Of a stretch of 64,000 bases of DNA, positions 11,931 through 23,227 are shown piece after piece (position 1 is the first letter of the stretch; every line of letters begins with the position of its first letter). Origin of the DNA: Parasponia andersonii (Eukaryota > Streptophyta > Magnoliopsida > Rosales > Cannabaceae); the NCBI GenBank assembly GCA_002914805.1, contig JXTB01000020.1, positions 526,338 through 590,337 of the forward strand. Reading direction: 5' to 3'. Both the position numbers and the translations under genes were made by a program. Under the pieces are notes generated by a model that saw nothing but the letters and a program-made list of their open reading frames with translations, did no database searches and was not told where the DNA came from.

Positions 11931-14419
11931 TTTGACAGGAGGGTGCTCCATGATAGGCATAGCAACACTTATAGTTTCTTCTTTAATGACACGAAGATTG
12001 TTCTACTATCTAGCAAGAGTAATGAAAAGTCAACACCTACTAGGGATAGTGCCAATCTCTTATCTTTGACTAAGTTTGAAGCAGAGAAAGAGAATTCTCG
12101 ATACATATACGTGTTGCTTGGAAAGGAGACAAATGTTGAGATGACTATTCCAAAAGAGGCAAAAGCACTAATTGAAGAATTTAATGACATATTTTCTGCC
12201 GAGCTACTAGACAGGTTGCCACCCTTACATGATATCCAATACCAATGCACTAAGTACATTTATAAGAGTAATGAACCAGGCCCTGCGACCTTTTATTGGT
12301 AAATCTATGGTAATTTATTTCGACGATATACTAATTTATAGTGCTAATCCTAAGTTGCATCTTCAGCATATTCAAAAAGTTTTAACCATTTTACATCGAG
12401 ATAAGTTATTTGCTACAGTAAAGAAGTGCATATTTATGTCACCTGAAGTATTATGGGGTATGTGGTTTCTAGTAGTAGTTTGCGAGTTGATGAGTCAAAA
12501 ATAAAAGCAGTGAGACAGTGGCCTCAATCGATAACTATGACGGAAGTACAAAATTTTCATGGATTAGGAGCTTTCTATCAATATTTTAGTCCGCACTTTC
12601 ATAGTATTATGGCCCTAATAATTGATTGTATGAAGGGGTCAAGGTTTCAATGGACCAAAGAGGTTGAGAAGGTGTTTCAACTTATTAAGGAGCATCTAAC
12701 AACTACGCCTTTGCTAGTATTGCCAAACATTTCCCAACCATTCAAGTTACACTATGACGCTTCCAAGGTGGGCATTGGGACTATTTTGCATCAAGTAGGG
12801 AAACTAGTAGCTTACTTTAGTGAGAAACTATCTAGGTCTAAAGCACGCTATAGTACATATGATGTGGAGTTCTATGTTGTAGTCCAGGCAATAAAGCATT
12901 GGAGGCATTATTTGTTTCAGCAAGAGTTCATTATATATACTGATCATGATACTCTTAAGTAATTTATGGCTAGGATAACGTTTCTGCTAGATATGCATCT
13001 TGGTCAGTTTATTTGGCGTAGTTTACTTTCGTGCTCAAACATAAGGTAGGAGTTATAAATCAAGTCGCAAATGTACTGAGTCACCAAAGTAGCCTATTGA
13101 CCATTATGAAATTAGAGGCACCAAGTTTTGATACATTCCATGATTTATTTGAGATTGACCCTTATTTCTCTATTATTTTGGCTGTAGTAAAGGTGGGAGA
13201 AAGAATAGACTACTTGCTTCATGATGGTTATCTTTTTCGTGGTAATCAACTCCGTATCCCAGATTGCAACTTGAGGCTCTAGATTATTCAAGAATGTCAT
13301 GGAGAAGGCCATGTGGGACGAAACAAAACTCTGCAGTTGGTGAAGAGTTATTACTTTTGGCCAACCATACACAGAGAGGTAGGGAGGTTCATGGAGCGTT
13401 GTTGCATATGCCAAGTGTCAAAAGGGGGAGTGACTAATGCTGGATTGTATATACCATTGCCGATTTGTACATGACCTTGGTCAGATGTAAGAATGGATTT
13501 TGTGTTGGGGTTGCCAACAACAAAACGAGGTAATGATTCTATCTATGTGGTAGTCGATCGTTTCTTGAAGATGGTGCATTTCATTCCTTGTAAGAAGACT
13601 AGAGATACAGTTAATGTAGCATAGTTATATTTTCAGGAGGTGTATCGATTACACCGATTGCCTACTTCCATTTTTTATGATTGTGCTACACGCTTTATTA
13701 GTCTCTTTTAGCGTAGATTGTGGAAGATGACTTAGATTGTGGAAGATGACTAACACTCAGCTAAATTTTAGCATAATTTATCATCCCTAAACTGATAGAT
13801 AGACAGAGGTGGTTAATTGTTCTCTTGAGATATGCTAGGATGTTTAGTTGGTGAACACGTGAAAAGTTGGGACCAAAAGCTTTGTCAAGCCGAGTTTGCT
13901 TACAATCATACAGTGAATCGAAGCACGACTTTTAGTCCTTTTCAGGTGGTGTATTCTGTGATCCCGCGAGGTCTCCTTAATCTTATTCCTTTACCTACCA
14001 AGACTAAGATCCATGGAAAGGCCAAAGACTTTGTCCAAAGCTTGCAAGAGACTCACCGCAAGGCATATGACAATTTGGTGCAAGCTACAGCAAAGTACAA
14101 AACAAATGTAGACAACTTTGTGTGGGTTGTTCTTACTGAAGATCGCTTTTTTGTTGGCGAATATAAGAAGCTCTCAGCAAAGAAGATCAAACTACTAGAA
14201 GTGATCGGGAAGATAAATCCAAATGCATATGGTTTGAAGCTTCCGTCTCATGTTCATATCTCAGATGTTTTCAATGTCAAGCATCTAATTCCATTTCGCA
14301 AAGATTCGTTAGATGATGATATTGCTGGAAATTTGAGGGCAAATTTTTTTCACCCTAGAGAGGATAATATAACACATCATGAGTTCGAGTTTTTTGAGTA
14401 CTATGATCAAAATAAGTGA
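11931..14419 (+). pseudogene. RT-RNase H-integrase part of element A (broken pol)
   Basis: This continues the frame split by element 1. FDRRVLHDRHSNTYSF leads to LPPLHDIQYQ at about 12240. Then an internal deletion removes the fingers and first half of the reverse transcriptase and joins out of frame to STFIRVMNQALRPFIGKS and YFDDILIYS. RNase H follows (LHYDASKVGIGTIL; YTDHDTLK ends at a stop, 12962), then the integrase zinc region (HGEGHVGR ... CCICQ, 13298-13420), the core ([13 protein letters not shown]) and the C-terminal module at 13832-14419 (NPNAYGLKLPSHVHISDVFNVKHLIPF). The tail NLRANFFHPREDN resembles the CR motif of CRM elements rather than a chromodomain. Stops near 13474 and 13623 and a 19-bp duplication at 13714 break the core. 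Confidence 0.87.
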
Positions 14420-14902
14420 CAATTGGAGTTTCCAATAGACTGCCAGTAGTTTCTGGTCTACTGGCCCCAGTCTACTGCCCAACAATAGTCTGCCGATTTT
14501 TCATCCAAAATAGCGATTTTCTCTCTAGAAAAATCAACAGGCATAATCGGTCTACTGCTCAGGCTACTGGTTCACGTTTTCAGCGATTTTATTACCCGTT
14601 TTTGCGTTTTTTCCCTTTATTTTATTCCCAGATTCTGAATATTTTAATATTTTTGATAGGGTTTCATGTTTTATATAGTATTTTCTATATATTGTAAGCC
14701 ATAAGACCTTTTATTATCGGTTTTGAGTTTTGAATTGATTAATAAAATTCAAGAAAGAGTATCTCTTTTCTTCCCATATTTCCGATATTTAGTAAGAATT
14801 AATGATTGTTTGAAGTCTATTTCCTAGTATTTGTGAGCAAATCAACAAATTATAGCCCAATTTTCTTAAAGATCTTTCTTATCAGATGCTTCCATTACAT
14901 CA
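14314..14902 (+). repeat. 3' LTR of element A
   Basis: It matches the left repeat (58-690), including the pol terminus, the AGTCTACTG/GGTCTACTG-rich part and the TTTTATTTTATTCCCAGATTC block, and ends CTTCCATTACATCA. The start is placed at TGATGATATTGC by analogy with the TGATG start of CRM LTRs and is uncertain by tens of bases. No target duplication could be identified. Confidence 0.65.
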
Positions 14903-15776
14903 CTTAGTTAAATCGACCATTTGAGAGTTTTATGCTTATATTGAGTGATCCTACTAGTACTACATAATTTTTTTGTTAAAACAATCTCACAATCGCCAAC
15001 AAGATTTCATCATTCTCGTGAGTTCTTTTCATCTATGTATTTCAATATATATGTTCTGTGACGATCAAAAATCCGAAGCCATGATTTTTAGTAATTTTCA
15101 GTGAATTTATAATTAAATATTGATTTTACGAAATTTAAGAGAAATCAAGTACTAAAGAATTCTTTTTTGATCTTCAAATAATTATAAATTCCATAACCAT
15201 TAAAACTCTTATTAATTTTAATTACTTAAGAAAAATATCCATAAAATGTAAGAAAGTTTCTAATTTATTAATTTGGAAACTTAGTAATAAATCATAAATT
15301 TTGCTAAATAGAGTTCAACTGAAATCTTTTGTCTAATGTCCAAAATAAGTTACCTAAAATCACTTGTAGTTTCAAGTACTTAAATTAGTAACAATACCAT
15401 CCTCATACATCTATTTAGTAAATATACTAGATTTGGCTAAATAATTAGACAAGGAATAGAAATTTAACCGAGTATAGATACCCACTACGAAATAGGAATA
15501 TCACTACAAGGACAAGTTACAAAGTTTATCTAACCATCAAGACAACTACCTCAAATAGATATATACTTGAAAATGGGAGGAATAAGAGGGTGAGTATTCA
15601 CATACTCAGTAGAAACTCAATTACCTTTTTGTATGGATGCAAATTTTTCAAACTTACATGGTTAATACATTTTCTAAATCGATTTGTAAAATTGAGTTTA
15701 CAGAATAATTGAGATAAGGAATAATCATATATTCAAAACAAAAATCAATACTACATGATTGTGTATATTATACATC

Positions 15777-15974
15777 AACCAATATATATGATTAAGCTTT
15801 TATCCTATAATATCCCTTACCAAAGATATCCAGCATCTTAACACTACCCGTAGATGTGTCAGTAAAAACCTACATAACCAATATATATGATTAAGCTTTT
15901 ATCCTATAATATCCCTTACCAAAGATATCTAGCATCTTGACACTATCCGGAGATGTATCAGTAAAAACCTACAC
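15777..15974. repeat. 99-bp direct tandem duplication in family-3 LTR
   Basis: AACCAATATATATGATTAAG begins both units (15777 and 15876). The two 99-bp units differ at only a handful of positions, for example CAGCATCTTAAC against TAGCATCTTGAC. The other family-3 and family-2 LTRs carry one copy. Confidence 0.93.
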
Positions 15975-17177
15975 AGGGGGTCTAAGTCTTTCACCAAATA
16001 CTATAGTAATATACCAGCAATCTAAACTACCATAATTCAATAATAGAACTCACGTATGTGATCTTATGGTATATACAATATGTAGTATGATGTATAATAA
16101 CCATGCAATAAAATTATAACCAAACAATATTAAAAATTTTGTGTGGTATTACTTTGGAATTTACTATACTGTGGGTAGCAAATCTATTACGTCACCCCAT
16201 AATCACAATTTTAAAATACGTATAAGTATCACACAGTCCAATCCCAATATAATCTAATATTCTTCGACCATTTATTTAAACTATTATATTATTTACAATT
16301 TTTTATAAATTACTTATAATGTAAATTTAAATCAAAGTAGATATAAAATTAGGTAATTGAATCCTTACAACTACAGGATAGTGATACAATGCTACAGAAT
16401 GTATTTGGTGTCATTTGGTTTTCTTCGAAGGTTCGAGGGTCATTTTGAACCCTTGATACTTGAAAGGGTTATTTTTCAAATGGAACCTCAAATCAAGAGA
16501 TAGATATTACCACTAAATTCTTTGGACCAAAATTAGCTAGGTTAGACATATAATTTGTCCAATTCAGGTTGGGATCGAAATCTAACCTCATTTCATACAA
16601 AATGAGACCAAATCCGAGTCGCCGGATTTCATGCTCCGTTGTAGTCAGCAAACATAGTCAATATATATATATATATCTCATTTTTCATATTTTTACGAGT
16701 ATATTAAAGTATTGAGTTTATTTAACGATGTAACAGTCAAATTAAAATGTCAAATCTTACTACCAAAAAAGTTTAAAATTATTTAGAAATAACAAAATTC
16801 AATTTGAACAGTATTGAGTCAAGATATTATATATATTGTTGATGGAGGTTTTATCAACAATAAATTTATAAAAAATCAAGAGATGTGGCTTGTGTGAATT
16901 GAAAATAATAATCAAAGCAAATAAGGAGAGAAGGATTTATAGTGGTTCAGCCCCGAAAAAGATGAGCCTACGTCGACTGTTTTCTCACTATAATAATGAA
17001 CACTCAAGGTTACAATCTCGTCTAGAAATCGGAAAGACTGAAAAGCTATTGAAGAATACTAAAGACTTAGACTACCCAAAGTTTGGAATACTCTAAGCTT
17101 GAATTTGCTCTGACTTCTATTCTCTGTGACTTGTGTCTGCCCAGAACTTGGTGTATTTCTTCGGAACATAGAGCCCC

Positions 17178-17186
17178 CTTTATATA
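17178..17186 (-). promoter_or_regulatory. TATA box of the nested solo LTR
   Basis: TATATAAAG on the minus strand, followed by GGGGGC. It is the best promoter-like match within the 734-bp LTR and is inferred from sequence only. Confidence 0.4.
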
Positions 17187-17427
17187 GATCAAGGTAACCT
17201 TATGCCTCTAGGTTCCTTATGTCTCTAGGATCCTAATTATATAAACGGGTAACTATACAATTGGGTAACATCTAATTAAATAATTGGATAACTATTCGAA
17301 ACGGATAACCAGTTAATCATAAATAGGAATCTTCAATTTCCTTTTCCTTGTAGGTTTCCTTTATGGCACTTACGTATTTCCTTCTCTTTATAGGTTTCCT
17401 GTTTGTTAAGGTAAACTGCACGAAGAA

Positions 17428-17550
17428 GGTCGCACAAAATCTGTGGAGGCGGTCGCATATAACCATTACGGAGGAGGTCGCATATAACCATCACGGAGGA
17501 GGTCGCATATAACCATTACGAGAGAGGTCGCATATAATCCTTATGCGACC
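17428..17550. repeat. 25-bp tandem array, about five units
   Basis: Units starting GGTCGCATATAACC lie at 17451, 17476, 17501 and 17526, each 25 bp, with a degenerate 23-bp unit at 17428 (GGTCGCACAAAATC). The array ends in GCGACC, so its right end forms an inverted match to GGTCGC. There are no unique spacers, so it is not a CRISPR array. Confidence 0.92.
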
Positions 17551-17570
17551 ATAGGATTTTAGACCGCACA

Positions 17571-17591
17571 ATATATATATATATATATATA
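17571..17591. repeat. AT microsatellite
   Basis: An uninterrupted (AT)n tract lies at the right edge of the nested LTR, where target and duplication cannot be told apart. Confidence 0.9.
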
Positions 17592-18107
17592 CCATAGAGT
17601 TCCTAGTGTCGAGAGGAATCAGAGAAAACCAAGATCGCGACCTGAGATTGTCAGAATTGGCGCTGGTGGTGACTTTTCTTCAAGGACATCATCTGGTGAT
17701 GCTGCTGTTCTACAGCTCCTCCAGCGGAGACTTCGGCGGGGTAACTTTTTGGAGCCAAGGTTCTTTTTGTGCCAGTGGCGGCAGTTGTGAGCTAAAGGGA
17801 ACATCAGGAGGGAGAAAGAAGGAGACGACGAAGAGGAGAGAGGGAGCTGAGGAAAAAATAAAATTTTGCCACGTGTCCAAACTTAAAATGGACATTATTA
17901 ATTTTTTAAGATTACATTTTTACCAAAGCTATTACTATTTTTTTCAATTTAGTCCTTTAAAATTGGGACGAAATCCAAAATTTCAATCTTTTATTTCACT
18001 TAAGCCCAAACTCGAATTTAAATATATATATATTTATTTATTTTTATTAAAATATTTTTTAATTGTCAAAAGACCAAATTACCCCACATTAAAATTGAGG
18101 TTTTTAC

Positions 18108-19531
18108 ATTTCTCTTCATTCAATTGAAATGTTTATAGAAGTCAACTCAAGCAATTACATAATAGCCGTTTTCCTATGTAAAGTTAGATGCTACTGATGT
18201 ACAATTTTCATGGATTTTTGGGATTTGTATATTTTTGTGTAGACAAACAGGTGTTCTTCCATTCGTGGGGAGATTGAAGAGGTTTTGATGCAGCTATATT
18301 AATTGTCACTAGTTTACTATGCGCGGACTCTTGAAATTTACTATGCGTGGACTCTTGAAAGACGTCCTCTTTCCTGTGACTATACGACGATGTTTTCTTG
18401 ATGGGCATGCGGAAAAGCTTGAGTTATGAGTATACATAATATTGTATATATATATAGAGACTATTGGATTTAAGTAAATATCTAAATAGTCATTTAGATA
18501 TACTGTTACATATGTGCTTTCCTTAATACCCGAAGTAATTAAGGTGTAGGTGGTTTCAATTATCATTACTCTGTATTAAATAATGAGTATTTCTGACATA
18601 AGTGGTACCAACTATTGATTAGAAATATAAATAAATAAACAATAATAAAAATAAATAATAAAAATATAAAATACTAAATTTAACGTGAATAATTGCAAAT
18701 AAAGATAGTATATGTTATAATTCTGTTTATTAAATAACTCAAAATCATGGATCTACAAGTATTTAAAGTATTGAAAATAATGTGGACGGTTGCAAATAAG
18801 GATTGTATACACTACACTCAGCTTACTAAACAACTCTACATAGATTTATGATTAATTTAAATTACAGAATTTAAATATTAACTGCTATATTAGTTAATAA
18901 GCACCACAAAAATATGGAACATAAGAAAAGTAGTCCGAGGAGTAATTAATACCCCAAAATCTATGGTATAATTAAGAAGTTAGAATAACTTAGACTATTA
19001 TTGAATTGACCAAGTATATGACTTGGAGAATGAGGATAATAATTAAACTTGGTGGGATTTATTATAAAGGTAAGACCATATCAGTATTATGAAGAAATAA
19101 ATACGTATAGCTTAGGATGTTGAGGAAGCCGAGACCGAAAATTGATCTTGGTACAAATAGAGAAAACAAATAAGAAAAAAAAGCAATGAAGTAAATTGGT
19201 CCAGTTCGAATATAGAGAAAAGAAACTGAAATGATAATGATGGTTTCAGTTGGAAGAGAAACAAAAGGAAGCCTTGTCGGTATGAAAGTAAGGTGACAAC
19301 GTAAAAATAAATGGAAGAAGTGTGTACAATGAGAGTGTCGTACGATTTAAAATCTACATATTAGTCTGCGTTAGGAAAAAAAGGTTAATGATTGAGTTAA
19401 ATACTTTAGGTCGTATGTGTGTTTTTCTAATTAAAGTGTAACCTCCTCCGAATGAGTTAGGTGCGACTAACAAAAAAGAAAACTAGATCAATCTTCTGAA
19501 TAAATATCAGGCAATTAATTTCGTTTAAAGA
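18108..19531. other. unrecognised AT-rich stretch
   Basis: I see no gene, RNA gene or clear retroelement domain here. Short frames (18208-18566 on the minus strand) lack recognisable motifs. The only structure is a 24-bp direct duplication at 18313-18360 and A/T-rich simple sequence at 18625-18680. The first bases after 18107 (TTTCTCTTCA) are purine-rich on the other strand and could be a relic polypurine tract. Confidence 0.5.
18313..18360. repeat. 24-bp direct tandem duplication
   Basis: TTTACTATGCGCGGACTCTT-type units lie at 18313-18336 and 18337-18360 and differ only by GCGCGG against GCGTGG. Confidence 0.93.
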
Positions 19532-19891
19532 TGTTACCCCGATTTTGTATTGTCACCAGAATTTGTATTTTTCGATTATGTACTTTCTTATTTTCATAAT
19601 TAGGAAACATTGAACCACCTTCATTTATATAAAGGAGATAGTCTCATAGATTTTCGTGACACAATCACTTCATTACACATTTTCTATAATTCTCTCTTTG
19701 CTCTTACCTTCAAAATTAGAGAAACTCTTGTAATTCTCCAGAAAATAGTGAAGAATAGTAGATGTAGACTCATCTTTTTTGGGCCTAAACTACTATAAAA
19801 TTTTTATTTCTTATTTGCTTTAATCAACCCTTTTCACATAGAAGCCACATATTGCAACTTCCTAAATTAATTATTGACAAAACCTCCGTCA
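19532..19891 (+). repeat. 5' LTR of Tat-like gypsy element (360 bp, tentative)
   Basis: The segment runs from TGTTACCCCGATTTTG to CCTCCGTCA. It has a TATA box (TTTATATAAAGG at 19624-19635) and is followed by ATTAGTGCTAGAAGGAGGGC, which resembles the primer-site region just after the 5' LTR in Tat/Athila-type elements. The gag start follows at 19955. No second LTR is in the window, so the left end is a guess. Confidence 0.5.
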
Positions 19892-20990
19892 ATAATTAGT
19901 GCTAGAAGGAGGGCTATTCCAGCAAAATAATTTATCAATTTTGCTCCTTCAACAATGGCAAACACTAGAAACACTACTAGAAATGCTGAGATCGGACAAA
20001 ATCAACCTTAGATAGCTGTTGTATAGATTGATTCCACTTAGGATCGACCTACTATGATTATACCAGAAAATATAGTTCAGAGACAAGATCATATAGAGGA
20101 TGCTCTTGCGAACCTTTAATAAATCACCAATTAGATTAATGATTCTCTATGGCAACTTGCTGAAGGATAGATGGTGACTCCACCATAGCATAAACGTCTG
20201 AGAGATCATCTTGCTCGACGATTTGAAAGAGGAATTCAGATCCAAAGGGTAGAAAATCACGGCAAGCGCAAAACTCAGCAAGAGTGCTATACAGATCACA
20301 TCTCTAAGGGAAAAGACAAGGTCGCAAACTTGCCCGAGGAATCTAGCACTGAGAGTTTGAACGGACAATCTTCTTAGAGAAGTACCATCAACCATGATCA
20401 TTTGAGCAGCAAATAAAATCATCAATCAAGGAGCATCTTCGAAAGGATTAGCAGGAAGCTAAGACAGAATTCTACAGACCTAAGACAACACTTGGAAAAA
20501 TGACGTCAAAGAAGTAGTCATGAGTGATCCATATCACATCATAATAACCAAAGTCAATCTCATCGAAATATTTCAGTGGAATCTTCACAAAGGTTGCAGT
20601 AGACCCTGTCTGATCAACCTGCCTTACATCATGATAACAACGACCAAAGGCTATCCTTACCACCAGTATGAGATAATGCCTTTCCTGCAAACATCGATGT
20701 TCATAATTTGATGATCGCATTAGATGCACTTATTGGCTAGGACGATGAGCTCGTTGATAGATATCGTCAATTGCCATTCAATGACGAGGTTTAAGCTGCT
20801 ACATTACCAACAAGATTCAAACTTCCCACCATAAACACTTCTGATGAGAAAATTGATCCACAGAACCATATGGATCACTTTAATGACCTGATAGAGCTCA
20901 TCAAGTCGATGACCTCATATGTTGCAGGTGCTTTGCTATAACTCTCACAGGCGTAGCGAAGAAGTGGTTTCGAGGACTTAAGCCTGGTTT

Positions 20991-20995
20991 GTTCT
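20991..20995. repeat. target site duplication GTTCT, left copy
   Basis: Exact match to 22798-22802, flanking the 1802-bp solo LTR. Confidence 0.87.
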
Positions 20996-22797
20996 TGTTG
21001 GAAAAATTGACGTAACACTTAGGAAAATCATGCATGCATACTGATATGGAAAAAATATGATCATATCATAAATGCAGCAGAAAAATTAGCAAATTTAAGT
21101 TTTAAAATTTTTACATGAAAACAGTTTTCATAACTATATAACATACATGCATCATATACAGGATCATGTATAATATAAATCAAATCTAGATACAAAATCC
21201 TAGAGATGAGATTAGAGTTTACCTCTTGTAGCGTGTTCCTCCTTGATCTCCTTATTAATGGGGATCAAACCTCCAACCCTAGATCTTCTTGTCTATGCTC
21301 TTGCTCTTGGTTGATAAGGCGAGTGGACACCAAGTCGAAACCTATGTTGGAGAACAATCAAGAACGCCTTCTTGATCCTATGAAACACAGGGACGTGAGA
21401 CGAGACTGTGAGATAGTAGGAAACTTTTTCTCTCCTCTCATTCTCAGCCTTGGCCGATTTTCCTCCCTCTCTCCCTGTGTCTATGCATGTGACTCTCTAA
21501 GAGTTACTATGTAGTTTTTTCTCTCATATATCTTATATATATAGGACTAAAAACTGCTAACTCTAGTCCAATTAGGATTAGGCTTGTTCTCCAATTTGGG
21601 CTTTGGGTGTATTTTTATAAAGACGTCCAACTTATGAAACTTATTTATAAAAATAACAACTTCTGTGTAGAATCATTATTTTACACAGTGTCATGAAACT
21701 AATTTCACAAATACCACCAACCAATTAATGAGCTTAATTAGGCTAGACAAGGGACCTAACAGATCCAAATAATCTAAGCTCCAATAATATGATAATACAT
21801 AATAACTCTTATTATAGTATTTATATAAATATTATTAGTAAAGGGGACACTCCACTAAAGGCCCAATATTACACTCTTAAATTAAATGTCATGCCTTTAA
21901 TAGAGATTTAGTCAACTAACCTTAATTAACCGATCCATCTAGCATATTCTATACCACATATAGAATCCCTATACAATGCCGTAGTTGGATAGATGAAATT
22001 ACCGTAATACCCCTCCAACACCTATTTGCCTTTAAGTTACCATCTTTCTATCAAAGAATAATGTTGTCGATAATTTTGTTCTCCATAGCCATTTAGACAA
22101 AATTATAAACCAATTCATAAAGTGAATACTAAGATCTTAGATTTAATTATTCCATGAATCTTGAAAGAACCTAAAGTGGTATTAATATTTAGTGTCCTTA
22201 ACTATTTGGTGTTCCTACCAATTCATAAGCTATAACCTCTAATATGCTAGAGTTCACCTCTAATTTCATAGAGGTTAGTCTTTTAACAAATCAAAAAGCT
22301 ATAACCCATGAAAGTAAGTCCAGTCAAACATCAAGGATTAAGATCTATATGCTAAGAGCTAGTTTGTGATAATATAAGAATTGAGTTACGGCACTCCAAT
22401 TCTTTATATTACCTAGTCCAGTTTAATACACATAATTTGTTTATATTGTATTAGTATTTCTATCAGAAGTCAGATACTTCAATGATTTGAGACACATCAT
22501 TCCCGTTGAGATAGATAAACACTACAACTTATAGTAAATAAAGTATTCCATCTTTATTTAGAGATTGTAAACTACTTCATTTAGACTTAGATAAAAAAAC
22601 AAGTCTCCCCATAATTAACGCTTAATCATGTTTATTTCTTTATACAAATATAAAGTCATGGAATCTTTTTCAGATGAATAAACTATTCAACTAAGATAGT
22701 TTAATCTAGCAAATATCATAATTGCATATAAGAGAAAGTTGTTTATACTCAAAAGGATAAAATTAGAAATCTGCTTTTTAGGGCAAAAATCCCAAGA
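20996..22797 (-). mobile_element. solo LTR of 1802 bp in Tat-like gag
   Basis: The block starts TGTTGGAAAAATTGACG and ends AATCCCAAGA, and is bracketed by an exact GTTCT duplication (20991-20995 and 22798-22802). Removing the block and one copy rejoins the gag reading order. It has no coding domain. The A/T context near 21525-21545 (TATATATAAGATATATGAGA on the minus strand) could be the promoter of a minus-oriented LTR. Size and the TGTTGG start suggest Ty1/copia; the last base pair is AAGA rather than the usual ACA, so it is mutated. The 102-codon frame at 21206 is within the LTR. Confidence 0.85.
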
Positions 22798-22802
22798 GTT
22801 CT
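22798..22802. repeat. target site duplication GTTCT, right copy
   Basis: Exact match to 20991-20995; gag sequence resumes right after it. Confidence 0.87.
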
Positions 22803-23227
22803 CATCCTAGTAGCAACTTCAGACTGCATTTTGAAGACAGTTCCAGGCTAAAGAACTTTACTGTTCGACTTATTAGTGTATCTGCTATTGGAAAAGGTCT
22901 AGAGAAGACTCTACAATCTTACCTTAATCGTTTTATCTCAGAGTTAGTGAAAGTCAACAACTCACCTGAAGGGCAGTTCTGACTCAAGCGATGGCTGAGG
23001 TGCAACTAGAGACAAAACTCTAGGAGGAGTTCTTTGAGTGAGAATGCAGAACTCTTGAAAACTTCTATCGAAGAGTTATTTGACATTTAAGGGTGGAATC
23101 TTAACGCGAGAATCTTCATAAGACAAAGTAGGAAGAAGGAAAAGACGTAGCCAAAGTCACGACCATAACCAATGATAATAATAACAAGAAGTTGAAAAGG
23201 AGGAAGAATAAGCAATAGGTTGAAAAT

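Larger units (their letters stand above)
16837..17570 (-). mobile_element. nested solo LTR, 734 bp
   Basis: The block starts TGTTGATGGAGG and ends GACCGCACA (TG...CA). It interrupts the family-3 LTR between GATATTATATATA and TATATATACCATAG, where the other LTR copies run straight through. Both flanks are AT repeats, so a 5-bp duplication (ATATA type) is compatible but cannot be proved. On the minus strand TATATAAAG at 17178-17186 looks like an LTR TATA box, which suggests minus orientation. No coding sequence is supported; the 68-codon frame at 16890 lies within the LTR. Confidence 0.65.
15057..18107. repeat. family-3 LTR, probably solo, interrupted
   Basis: The block begins TGTGACGATCAAAAATCC and ends GAGGTTTTTACA, the same terminal pattern as the family-2 LTRs (TGTAACGACC ... 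TTTTTACA). It shares long stretches with 62217-64000, for example the GGTGAGTATTCACATACTCA block at 15589. Neither flank shows a primer site or recognisable coding, so a solo LTR is the simplest reading. The five flanking bases do not match (TGTTC, TTTCT), so decay or rearrangement is possible. It contains a 99-bp duplication and a nested 734-bp LTR. The 173-codon frame at 17606-18127 lies in its GC-rich end and is not supported as a gene. Confidence 0.65.
19955..23227 (+). pseudogene. gag of a Tat-like Ty3/gypsy element (broken, twice interrupted)
   Basis: The start ATG at 19955 gives MANTRNTTRNAE. Many stops follow, yet one frame can be followed through FNDEV, LPTRFKLPTINTSDE and HMDHFNDLIELIKSM near 20780-20910, and WFRGLKPG at 20961-20988, a typical capsid region of plant Tat gypsy elements. 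A solo LTR occupies 20996-22797; coding resumes at 22803 (LQTAF, RQF, AKEL and later MAEVQLETKL). Lysine-rich sequence near 23100-23210 precedes the cut by element 2 at 23228. Protease and pol of this element are not in the window. Confidence 0.7.

Noticed and set aside
17428..17550. Possible CRISPR-like array
   Set aside because: Units are contiguous 25-mers without unique spacers, inside a plant LTR.
15057..18107. Full-length element with family-3 LTRs
   Set aside because: No primer site, polyprotein or second LTR is adjacent, so only an LTR can be supported.
17606..18127. 173-codon plus-strand frame as a gene
   Set aside because: It lies at the end of a family-3 LTR, shows no known domain, and its end is low-complexity LTR sequence.
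21206..21514. 102-codon plus-strand frame in the 1802-bp solo LTR
   Set aside because: No domain is recognisable and it lies wholly within a flanked LTR.
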